Shown here: one piece after another, positions 1 through 8,200 of the stretch
How positions within the stretch are numbered: the stretch's first letter is position 1
Layout: the number at the start of each line of letters is the position of its first letter
Assembly: GCA_024698925.1 (NCBI GenBank)
Contig: JAILQO010000076.1
Span: 1-56,135 of the forward strand
Length of the DNA stretch: 56,135 nucleotides
From: Bacteroidaceae bacterium
GTDB taxonomy: Bacteria; Bacteroidota; Bacteroidia; Bacteroidales; Bacteroidaceae
Direction: 5' to 3'
Notes under the pieces: generated by a model
Databases searched by the model: none
What the model was told of the DNA's origin: nothing
The model's input: only the letters and a program-made list of their open reading frames with translations
Position numbers and translations under genes: made by a program

Positions 1-1
1 C

Positions 2-376
2 GCGAATGTGGGATTCGCTCCCCTTTGTGGGGCCGGAGCCACATTCAGTGGCTCCTCTGAAGACCCCAGTCGCCCCAAGGGAGAGGGGCTTGAAATGCCG
101 ATAGTGATTAATTCGGGATTTCGTTCTCCAGCGGTGAATAAAGCCGTAGGGGGCTCGGCAACATCGAACCACTTGACGGGCTGCGCTGCGGACATCCGCG
201 TATCGGGCATCGAGCAATTGGTGCGCTACGCCACCATCCTGTTAGACATCAGCGACGAGAGACAAGAGGATTTCGATGAGCTCCTGCTGGAGCGCAACAC
301 CAAAGGCACCTACTGGCTCCACTTCGCCGTCCGAGCGAAAGGCAATCGGCGCAAGGTAAGACTAATAAATGGATAA
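2..376 (+). CDS. M15-type (peptidase M15_3) peptidase, 5' part missing or replaced
   Basis: The last 90 or so residues match small M15 D,D-carboxypeptidase or endolysin-like proteins that act on peptidoglycan peptides: NSGFRSPAVNKAVGG, then SNHLTGCAADI, which carries the metal-binding His and Asp, and near the end YWLHFAV with the last His. Members usually have about 45 more residues before NSGFRS, containing an EL-A / PLR segment. Here the frame instead runs upstream into a palindrome-rich stretch, and it is still open at the window edge. The first usable starts are GTG at 8 and ATG at 95; the latter would leave only the catalytic core. This may be a 5'-truncated remnant, or a gene whose 5' end was altered by a repeat insertion. 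The fold assignment is fairly sure; activity is doubtful. Confidence 0.6.
   Translation, partial: ANVGFAPLCGAGATFSGSSEDPSRPKGEGLEMPIVINSGFRSPAVNKAVGGSATSNHLTGCAADIRVSGIEQLVRYATILLDISDERQEDFDELLLERNTKGTYWLHFAVRAKGNRRKVRLING
20..55. repeat. Palindromic repeat-like element upstream of the M15 core
   Basis: Two adjacent hairpins are visible. One is CCCC-TTTGT-GGGG at 20-32. The other is GGAGCCAC-ATTCA-GTGGCTCC at 35-55, with a perfect 8-bp stem. They are followed by a C-rich then G-rich stretch (CCCCAGTCGCCCCAAGG, then GAGGGGC, near 63-89) of the style often seen in intergenic repeats of Bacteroidales. It sits where the N-terminal coding part of the M15 gene would be expected. Whether it is a dispersed repeat family cannot be told from one copy. 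Confidence 0.4.
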
Positions 377-448
377 TGGAAAATGGAGAATGGACAATTG
401 ATAATGGACAATTGAAAATGGACAATTGACAATGGACAATGGACAATG
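369..448. repeat. Short-period AATGGACAATTG repeat
   Basis: About 80 bases made of imperfect units of 7-14 bases: GGATAATGGAAAATGGAGAAT, then several copies of GGACAATTGANAAT, then GGACAAT twice. In the complementary strand it reads as the SIVHCQLSIFN-type spurious peptide often seen in Bacteroidales annotations. It lies between the M15 stop codon and the terminator hairpin and has no coding role. Confidence 0.75.
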
Positions 449-452
449 AAAA

Positions 453-488
453 GGCCCTGCGGCTCGGGAGTGAGCGGCAGGGCTTTTT
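453..488. terminator. Strong hairpin terminator shared by convergent genes
   Basis: The outer stem is GCCCTGC (454-460) with GCAGGGC (477-483). An inner stem, GCTC (462-465) with GAGC (472-475), closes a short loop. It is followed by TTTTT on the plus strand and preceded by GAAAA, so it can work in both directions. It lies between the M15 gene (plus) and the second protease gene (minus). A near-identical copy lies in the opposite orientation at 56023-56057. Confidence 0.8.
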
Positions 489-539
489 CTATGTGTTGCT
501 GTGCGGGTTAGCGCGCGGGCTTCTTAGCGATAGACGCGG

Positions 540-3500
540 TTAGCGCACAAGCACTTTCTGGCGGTTGACGAGGTAGAGGGCGCGGCGGAGCGGGACGGTG
601 GCTCGCTGGGCTACGAAGGAGCGCCATACGAGTTTGCCGGTGAGGTCGCGAATCTCTACGAACTGAGGCTCGGTAACGGTCACGTTGATGTAGCCGCGAG
701 CGCCTGTGGCTTGCAGCAACGGAGTGGCATTGAGCTCTGTGCGACGGATGTCACGGACGCCATCTACCAGCTCTCCAACCTCGAGCTCATCAACCGGTGA
801 ACGCATCAGCACGAAGTAGTTGATGGCATGGCAGGTCTGACCGCTCTGGTTGCTGACCAGACCCAGATTGACTGCTGTGGGCTCGAAGAGCGTGAACTTA
901 CAACTCAGGCCGCAGTAGGATGAGGCGAGGGCGTCGGTCTCCAGATCGTTCCAGTCGGGCAGGCCTGTGCCGGTTGACACGACGGTCTTGGTGCCGGCAG
1001 GCTTCCATTCCCAATTGCCCTGGAGGGCGTAGAACTCGTAGGCTCCAGCAGGCAGCTCGGCGCTCTGATAGAGTTTCAGGTTCTTGACCTCGGAGGCGAA
1101 GCTGTCCCATGAGGTGGAGAGGGTGAGGTAGTCCTCCTTGTTGGCATCGACGTGGAACTCAGTGGTGATACCGTCATTGACAACGCTGTTCTCCTGTACC
1201 CATGGCGAGCCGAGTTTCTTGAAGCGTGTGGTACCGTTGACAAAGCCAGTGGTGGTACGGAACGGTGCCGCGTAGTTCTTCAGATACTTGGAGGTGACAT
1301 CCTCTACCTCGCTGGTGAAGTTGAGGAAGAAGATACCCTTGGAGTTGGCCCAGGCATCGCCGTCGGGACCGAAGTTGTTGCGGACGCCGTCGTAGTTGTT
1401 GGCGCTACGGTCTATGACATCGCCAGAGGATTGGTTGAAGTCATAGTAAAGCAGCAGGCTGCTCTTGCTCGCAACGTCCTCGATGGGGCCGTTGGCGACT
1501 TCGCGCAGCTGGTCCTGAGTGAGAGCTATGCTCCAAACACGCATCTCATCGACGATGGCGTTCATGGGTGCATCGGCACCTCCGAGGCGGAAGGCGCTCC
1601 ACTTGGTGGTGCTGGTACCGGGCTGCACGGGGGCGCAATAGCGATTGCCGTCGCGGTAGAAGTTGACGGTGCCGTCGGAGCTATAGGTGACGCAATAATG
1701 GTGCCACTGGTTCTCCACGACATAGCCCACGAAGGACTTGGCGGACTTGCCGCCGACATAGATTGTCATGGCGTGGTCGGTGCCCGTGGTGAGCATGAAA
1801 GTGCGCTGGGTGTCGCCGATCTTACAGCTCGTGTCGCTGATCTTGCCGGGATACATCCACCAGTCAATGGAGAAATTTCTGACGCGGACGGGGAAGGGAG
1901 AGGGCGCTACGACCTCGTCGTCGGTGCCGTCGAAGTTCAAGCCCGTCTGGCCGTCGGCGTTGCAGACGGTGATGGCGCGCTGGCGCTTGATGGTGCTACT
2001 GCCCTTGTCGTTGGTGGCGGTCAGCGTGACATCATAGATGCCAGGTGTGTTGAGCTTGATGCTTCCGCTCTGGGCGTTGGCCAGATAGGTGTGGTTGCTG
2101 TTGGCAATCGTCCACGACCATTTCTCGGGATTGTACTTGGAGTTGTCGATGAGGTTGATGGGTTCACCAACGAGGGCGACATTGTTCTGGAGTGTGAAGG
2201 CGGCCTGCGGAGCTACCTTGACAATCTCAATCTGCTTCTCCACGCTGTGCTTGCCGGCAGGCGTCTCAGCCTCCAGACGAACGGTGTAGGTGCCGAAATG
2301 GTTGTAGCTGGCAGCGGCGTTGACGGTGTGCAGCGTCTCGGTCTCTGCGCCTTCCAGTGTCCATGTGAAGGTAGCTTCGTCGAGTGGCGTGGAGGTGTTC
2401 AGGAAGGAGATGTGATCGCCTGCGGCGAAGGGCCCTTCGGGAATGGTGAAGTTTGCCACAGGAGCGGTCGCAGCGCCGACGGTGACGGTCTTCGACGTCG
2501 AGGCAGTCTCACCCTTGAGGTTAGTGGTGGTGAGGGTGATGGTCTGATCACCTTCCTCCTTGAAGACCACTACGGGACGGCTCACGCTGCTGGTAGCTAT
2601 GTCGGCACCCGTGATGGTCCATTCCCACTTGGAGGTGCTGGGGCTGCTCTCGTCCATCAGGGTGACGGCCTGACCAATCTTGGGAGATGCTACGCTGACG
2701 GAGAACTTGGCGTTGTGGGTCATGTTGTAGTAGGGGTTGAGCGTTGCCTCGTCAGCGGGGATGACGGAGGTCTCGTAATCGCCCTTGCTGGGGGTGAAAT
2801 CATGGCCGCCACGGCTGTCGATGAGCACCAGGCTGCCATCGGTCTTCTGGCGCGTATTCATCTTGTAGCAATGCGTGAGGTGAGCGTAGTTGGCGGGCAG
2901 GACATAGGCATCGCTGAAGGTGGCTTTGATCTCGGCCTGAGTACGGGCATAGTCCCAGATGCGAATCTCGTCAATCATGCCTGTCCACGGAGCATCCACA
3001 ACGGTCTTGTAGTCGCTGTTGGAACTGCCGGTACCCTCGGTGCGACCGAAGATGAGGTCGTTGCTGCCGGACAGGCCGCTGTTGCTCCATTGACTGCTCC
3101 AGCTGATGAGGGCATCGGACTTGACACTACCGGCACGCACAAATGTGCGATAAACCTTCATGGCAGAGCCCGAAACGACGATGGCGATGTGCTGCCAAGC
3201 GTTGGCATTGAGGGGTGATGTGGAGGTCGTGAAGTCGCCGCCGTCAAAGCCGATGACAACGCGCTTCTGGGCATTGACATAGAAGAGAAGTTTGCCGGAG
3301 GATGCCTTCAGGCCGAAGCACTTGGCGGCAAAATCCGTGGGCTTCATCCAGAACTCAATCGTGTAGGCTTGTGCGCTACCCGATACGAACGACGGAATCG
3401 TGAACTGACCATCGGTCACACTGAGGACGGTATTGTCAGCAGAATTCGCTGCAGCACCGGCGAGGATGGGGGCAGATGGCTTACTCTCGATGGCCTTGTC

Positions 3501-5183
3501 AGCAGCGGCATAGACGGCTGTGACGGTGAAGGTGCCGGTGGCGGGTACCGTGGCGCTGAGCGTCTCCGCATCAGTGGATGTGAAGAGCGTGCCGTCCTGA
3601 TAGACCTTATAGCCGCTGATGGGATAAGGCGCTGTGGTGGGTGCCTGCCAGGAGAGTTGTGTCTCGGCCAGCGTAAGGTTGTGCGGAGTGGGTACGCTCT
3701 CGCCGCGAGCCATCGTGGTGATGGTAGTCTTCTTGCCGGCATTGGCGATGCTCACACCCTCTTCATCAATGTCGAAGGGCGTCTCTATGCCCTCGGGGTC
3801 GAGGGTGTAGTCCAGAATACTGGCAGCGTAGATCTTACCGCTACCCTTGGCCCATGAACGCGTCTCGACGCGGAAGAAATACTTCAGCGCCTGGCCGCTC
3901 TCGTATTCAGCAACGAGGTCGGTGAGGTCATAGCCGAATTCCATAGGCTCTGTGTGGAGCTTGCCGTCGGCCCAATTACCGAGCATCGGGATGGCCGGGT
4001 CGGGGTTGGAAGCGCTGGGGGTGAAGCCCTTGCCTAAGCCGCTGTAGTAGAAATGGCACAGCCATGTCTCCTTGTCCGGCTTGGTGGCATTGGGGTCTTT
4101 GGCCACGCCCACATAGAGTGCAATCTCGGAGCGGTGGCTGTAGTCCATCTTGACCTTCAGCGTGCGCAACGGACGGTAGTCGCGACGTGGAGTGTAGTAC
4201 TCAGGGCCCCAATAGTCAGACGCCGTAGCGGTGGGACGTGCCTCGGCGTAGGGGCAGTAGATGAAGCCTTTGTTCTGCCATCCGGCACCCCATGAGTTGA
4301 CGATAATCCAGGCACCGACCTCATCCTTTTCCTTCTCGCCGTACTTGCCGTTGCCGTCGAGGTCAAACTCAATGCGGTCATCGTAGCCCACAATCGTGAG
4401 GGCGTGGTCCACACTGGCTCCCCAGTGCTTAACATACTTCATGCCAACGACACCGGCAGCTGTATTGGCAGCCGTCTTGGGAATCGTCCCGTCGGTAAGG
4501 CCCGAAGCCACACCAACACCAACGATACCACCCGTGGAGTAGGTCTCGTCGCCGCAGTGATTCCAGAGGTAGTTCTTGACCAACTCGCGGCCTTCCTCGG
4601 TGTTCACAGCGGGGAAGTTGGAACTACCGGTGATGCGGTTGTGCATGGCATGGAACCATTTGTCATAGCCTTGCATCCAACCATAGTTGCCCTGACCATC
4701 GTCGCAATCCTGATAGCCGAAGGTCTCACTATAGGTATAACCGCCATAGACTTCACTGTTGGGGATACCGTTGAGCTGGGCCATCACTTCCTTGCCCTGT
4801 CCGCCAGGTGTCCAGGTGAGCAGCCACGTGAAGTGGGTGGGGTAGATGTTCTCGGCCAGCGAACCGTCGGCCCAACGGGCGGCGTTCATCTCGTGCGCGA
4901 ACATATAATATATACGTGATGCTGAACCGCAGGAACCGGCGCTCTGGTTCATGACGGGCGGGAAGGCATTGGAGAGGGCATTGTTCCAATGGTCGGGACG
5001 TGTCTTGCCCTCTGATGCCTCTTTCTTCACGCGCGCCTTCATGCGCTGCAGCTGGCTCTTGTCCAAGCGTGGTACGGGGTCGTAGTCGGGGTACTTCTCG
5101 CGATCCCATGAAGGCGTTTGTGCCATGAGGCCGGTGCTCATAGCGACAGCCCAGGCAATGGTTGCAATTCTCATTTTGTTCAT
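540..5183 (-). CDS. Secreted papain-like (C1) cysteine protease with LamG and PKD modules and T9SS-like tail (copy 2)
   Basis: 1547 residues. The signal peptide ends near MAQ (20-21). The catalytic domain (about 70-320) shows the papain set: Gln80 and Cys85 in NQSAGSCGSA, His260 in DHALTIVGYDD, and Asn296 in VNSWGAGW. An EF-hand-like calcium loop DLDGNGKYGEKE (274-285) lies between His and Asn. Then come a beta-rich region (about 340-480), an Fn3-like domain (about 500-580), LamG-like (about 590-770), three PKD-like repeats (about 850-1105), a second LamG (about 1110-1270) and a further beta-rich region. The last 60 residues (VEIRDLTGKLV, VPLRRALYLVN, KVLVR) look like a type A T9SS sorting domain, so the protein is probably secreted and surface-attached. 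It begins 67 bases after a homologous gene and probably shares its transcript. Substrate unknown. Confidence 0.87.
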   Translation of the reverse strand: MNKMRIATIAWAVAMSTGLMAQTPSWDREKYPDYDPVPRLDKSQLQRMKARVKKEASEGKTRPDHWNNALSNAFPPVMNQSAGSCGSASRIYYMFAHEMNAARWADGSLAENIYPTHFTWLLTWTPGGQGKEVMAQLNGIPNSEVYGGYTYSETFGYQDCDDGQGNYGWMQGYDKWFHAMHNRITGSSNFPAVNTEEGRELVKNYLWNHCGDETYSTGGIVGVGVASGLTDGTIPKTAANTAAGVVGMKYVKHWGASVDHALTIVGYDDRIEFDLDGNGKYGEKEKDEVGAWIIVNSWGAGWQNKGFIYCPYAEARPTATASDYWGPEYYTPRRDYRPLRTLKVKMDYSHRSEIALYVGVAKDPNATKPDKETWLCHFYYSGLGKGFTPSASNPDPAIPMLGNWADGKLHTEPMEFGYDLTDLVAEYESGQALKYFFRVETRSWAKGSGKIYAASILDYTLDPEGIETPFDIDEEGVSIANAGKKTTITTMARGESVPTPHNLTLAETQLSWQAPTTAPYPISGYKVYQDGTLFTSTDAETLSATVPATGTFTVTAVYAAADKAIESKPSAPILAGAAANSADNTVLSVTDGQFTIPSFVSGSAQAYTIEFWMKPTDFAAKCFGLKASSGKLLFYVNAQKRVVIGFDGGDFTTSTSPLNANAWQHIAIVVSGSAMKVYRTFVRAGSVKSDALISWSSQWSNSGLSGSNDLIFGRTEGTGSSNSDYKTVVDAPWTGMIDEIRIWDYARTQAEIKATFSDAYVLPANYAHLTHCYKMNTRQKTDGSLVLIDSRGGHDFTPSKGDYETSVIPADEATLNPYYNMTHNAKFSVSVASPKIGQAVTLMDESSPSTSKWEWTITGADIATSSVSRPVVVFKEEGDQTITLTTTNLKGETASTSKTVTVGAATAPVANFTIPEGPFAAGDHISFLNTSTPLDEATFTWTLEGAETETLHTVNAAASYNHFGTYTVRLEAETPAGKHSVEKQIEIVKVAPQAAFTLQNNVALVGEPINLIDNSKYNPEKWSWTIANSNHTYLANAQSGSIKLNTPGIYDVTLTATNDKGSSTIKRQRAITVCNADGQTGLNFDGTDDEVVAPSPFPVRVRNFSIDWWMYPGKISDTSCKIGDTQRTFMLTTGTDHAMTIYVGGKSAKSFVGYVVENQWHHYCVTYSSDGTVNFYRDGNRYCAPVQPGTSTTKWSAFRLGGADAPMNAIVDEMRVWSIALTQDQLREVANGPIEDVASKSSLLLYYDFNQSSGDVIDRSANNYDGVRNNFGPDGDAWANSKGIFFLNFTSEVEDVTSKYLKNYAAPFRTTTGFVNGTTRFKKLGSPWVQENSVVNDGITTEFHVDANKEDYLTLSTSWDSFASEVKNLKLYQSAELPAGAYEFYALQGNWEWKPAGTKTVVSTGTGLPDWNDLETDALASSYCGLSCKFTLFEPTAVNLGLVSNQSGQTCHAINYFVLMRSPVDELEVGELVDGVRDIRRTELNATPLLQATGARGYINVTVTEPQFVEIRDLTGKLVWRSFVAQRATVPLRRALYLVNRQKVLVR

Positions 5184-5250
5184 AAGCAGTTGAGTCTATT
5201 GAATGATTGTTATTGATGATTCAATGTTGAGTCGTGAATGGCGACGGGGG

Positions 5251-8200
5251 TTAGCGCACAACGGTCTTCTGGTCGTTGACGATATAGATTCCACGTCGGA
5301 GCGGGATGCGGGCATTGCTGTCCAGCCAGTCGGCGAAGATGGTCTTGCCGGAAAGGTCGCGGACAGCGACGCGCTGTGGCGTATGCACTTGAATATTGAT
5401 GCACCCGAAGCCGCCGCGGGCATCCAGCGATTTCTGAGCCATCATGGCGGGCTCACGCACCGCGTCAGGATCCTCGGCATTACCATAGATGAGCGGCTTG
5501 TACTGGAGAATGAACTTACCCACGGCCACGCAACGTTGGTTAGACATGTTGGCAATGAGTCCCAGACTTACCTCCGTCGTATCCTCCAGGAAGAAGGTTG
5601 CGGCTTGGTTTTCGCTGAGGGGAGAGTAGGCGAGGGCCTCTGTGGCCAGATTCTCGGTAATCGGTAGCTCGTCGCCCGCAGCTGCGGCAACATAGGTTCC
5701 GTCCGGCAGCCAGTTGTAATAGTAGTCATCGCCATCGCGATCCGCAATGAAGGTGTACTGTCCGGCAGGCAGGGTCACGGTCTGGTAGATCATCAGGTCC
5801 TTGACGGTCTCCTCAAAGCCGGAATAGCCAACCTCCATGGTGAGGTAGTTGCCCTTCTCGGCATCGACGTGCCACTCGGTGAGGATGCTGCCATTCTTGA
5901 TATTGTTCTTCTGCTTCCAGGGTGAGGTGGTCTTGTTCATGACCAGCTTGAGATAACGACTGGAGTTGGCGGGATTGACAGTACCACCGGTAGTCTTGAA
6001 GGGGTGGACATAGTTCTTGAGATACTTGGAAGCGACATCCACCATCGTGCCACGCGTATTCAGGCAGAAGATGCCAAGGCTGCTGTCCCAGGCATCACCG
6101 TCGGGACCGAAGTTCTGGCGCTTACCCGTCAGACTATGGGAGGAACGGTCTATGACGTCGCCGCCACTCTGGTTGAAGTCATAGTAGAGCAGGAGCGATG
6201 TGTCATCAGCGGGATTAGCCACAGGCTCATTGGCCAAAGCGGTTACGCCTTTTTCAGTAAGCGCCTTGTTCCATACGCGTAATTCGTCGATGATGCCGTT
6301 GAAGGGCTGCTCGCTACCGCCAATGGTGAATTGTTCCAATACGGGAACGGCGGAGGCTACGCGAGCGGTGCCCAGCTTGATACCATCACGATAGAAGGTG
6401 AGGGTGTTGGTTTTGAAGGAAACGGCATAGTGGTGCCATTCGTCCTTGATGACGGTGCCTGCAGGGCTCTGGCCATTCTTGCCGGCTACGTCCACGGAGA
6501 TTTCGCCTGTGGGCTTCACGCAAAGTTGCAAGGTTGAAGCTTTGTCTCCGATATGGAAGCCGTTGTCGGTAATCCGACCCGGGTACATCCACCAGTCGAT
6601 GGCGAAGGTCTTGACCTCAGTATCTCCGAAGGGTGAGGATGCTTCCACCAAATCATCGGCACCGTCAAAGTGGAGTCCGGTCTCGCCATCGGCGTTGCAG
6701 ACGGTGATGGCCTTGCGGCGTGTAATCTGGTCGGTACCCTGCTCGTTGGAAACGGTCAGCTGGATGTCGTAGATACCAGGCTCGTCGATGGTGACGCTCT
6801 TGTTCTGACCCATGTAGCGGAAGATGTCAAGATTGCTGCTGAGGTCCCATTGCCACTTCGTGGGGGAATACTTGGAAGCGTCGATGAGGTCGATGGGCTG
6901 GCCTTTGACAACAACGGTATTATGCAGGTTGAAGGCAGCCTCGGGGGCTACGGCCACGACGCTGATACGCTTGGAGGTTGAAACGCTGCCCTCGCTGTTG
7001 ATAGCTGTCAGCTTCACATTGTAAGTGCCGACATTGGCGAAGGTGGCTGCGGCGTTGACAGTCTTGACAACGGGCTGCTCGGCACCCTCTATCTCCCACT
7101 CGTAGGTGGCTTCCTCGATGGGTGTGGAAGTGTTGACGAATGTCACATGCTGGCCCGCGCTGATGTCTGTGGACGGAACGGTGAAATCAACCGTAGGCAA
7201 GGTAGCAGGGGAGACGGTGACCGTAGCAGTCTTCTCGGCTGTCGTGCCATAAAGGCCGGTGGTCTGGAGCGTGATGGTCTGCTCGCCCGGCTCCGTAAAG
7301 ACGATGACGGGACTGACGGTGCTCTGCATCGTATTCTGTGCGGTTCCCGTGAAAGTCCATGTGCGCTGGGCTGTGTTCACGGCACTGGCATCGGTGATGC
7401 GGAAGGGCTTACCGACGGTGGCGGTGGTGGCACAGGTGAAATTGGCAGAGGTAGCAGGCTTCATGGGGTTCTTGGTATCGCCCAATGCGCAAGACTCCAC
7501 CGTGAAGTTTTCGGGATTGATGATTTGTGCATCACAGTTGCCGCAAGCATCAATCAAGAGCGAGGGCGCATCTGCATCGTCCACGTCCATGTGATAGTCG
7601 TGGAGTAGGTCGGCATAGAGCGTGGGATTGGCAATCTCTTGCTGGTAGGAGGCCTTAATCTCATTAACTGTTAAGGCGCGGTTCCAGAAACGCAGTTCGT
7701 CGATATTCGCGTTCCATGGGGAATCATACACTTTCTTGTAATTGGTGGAGGTTCCTTCTGTCTCGCCAATCAGGAGGCGGGCAGGACCCTTGATGCCATA
7801 GTGGCTGTAATTGTTGCGCCAGTTGACTTTCTGAACACCATTAATATAAAGGCGTGTATTAAGTCCTTCACCCACGATGGCCACATGCTGGGATCTGCCA
7901 GCTCGGATAGCTTCTGTCACTTTGGTATAAGAGCCACCATCCTGACCCATCTCAATCACGTTGTTATCGGTAACCTTGAAGAAGAAGGTTGTCGTATCCG
8001 CCTTGATGCGGAAACCGAACTCATCGTTCTTAGGCGTTGAATTCATGTAGAGCCAGAACTCGATGGTGAAGTTCTCTGTTGAGCGTTCAATCAGCTGAGG
8101 AATCAGAAGCTTGGCACCAGGCTGAAGGATGGCAATATCATTCTTGTGATCAGCATCGGGCTGAATGCCGGCGGCAACGGGTGTGGACTGCTTACTCTCA

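Noticed and set aside
249..446. 65-residue minus-strand frame with SIVHCQLSIFN-like repeats
   Set aside because: It is the translation of the short-period DNA repeat and overlaps the M15 coding end; no sign of a real protein.
1152..3218. 688-residue open frame on the plus strand, opposite the second protease gene
   Set aside because: It is fully antisense to a gene with clear domains and intact catalytic motifs; its Gly/Val/Ala-rich composition is what the complement of that codon use yields.
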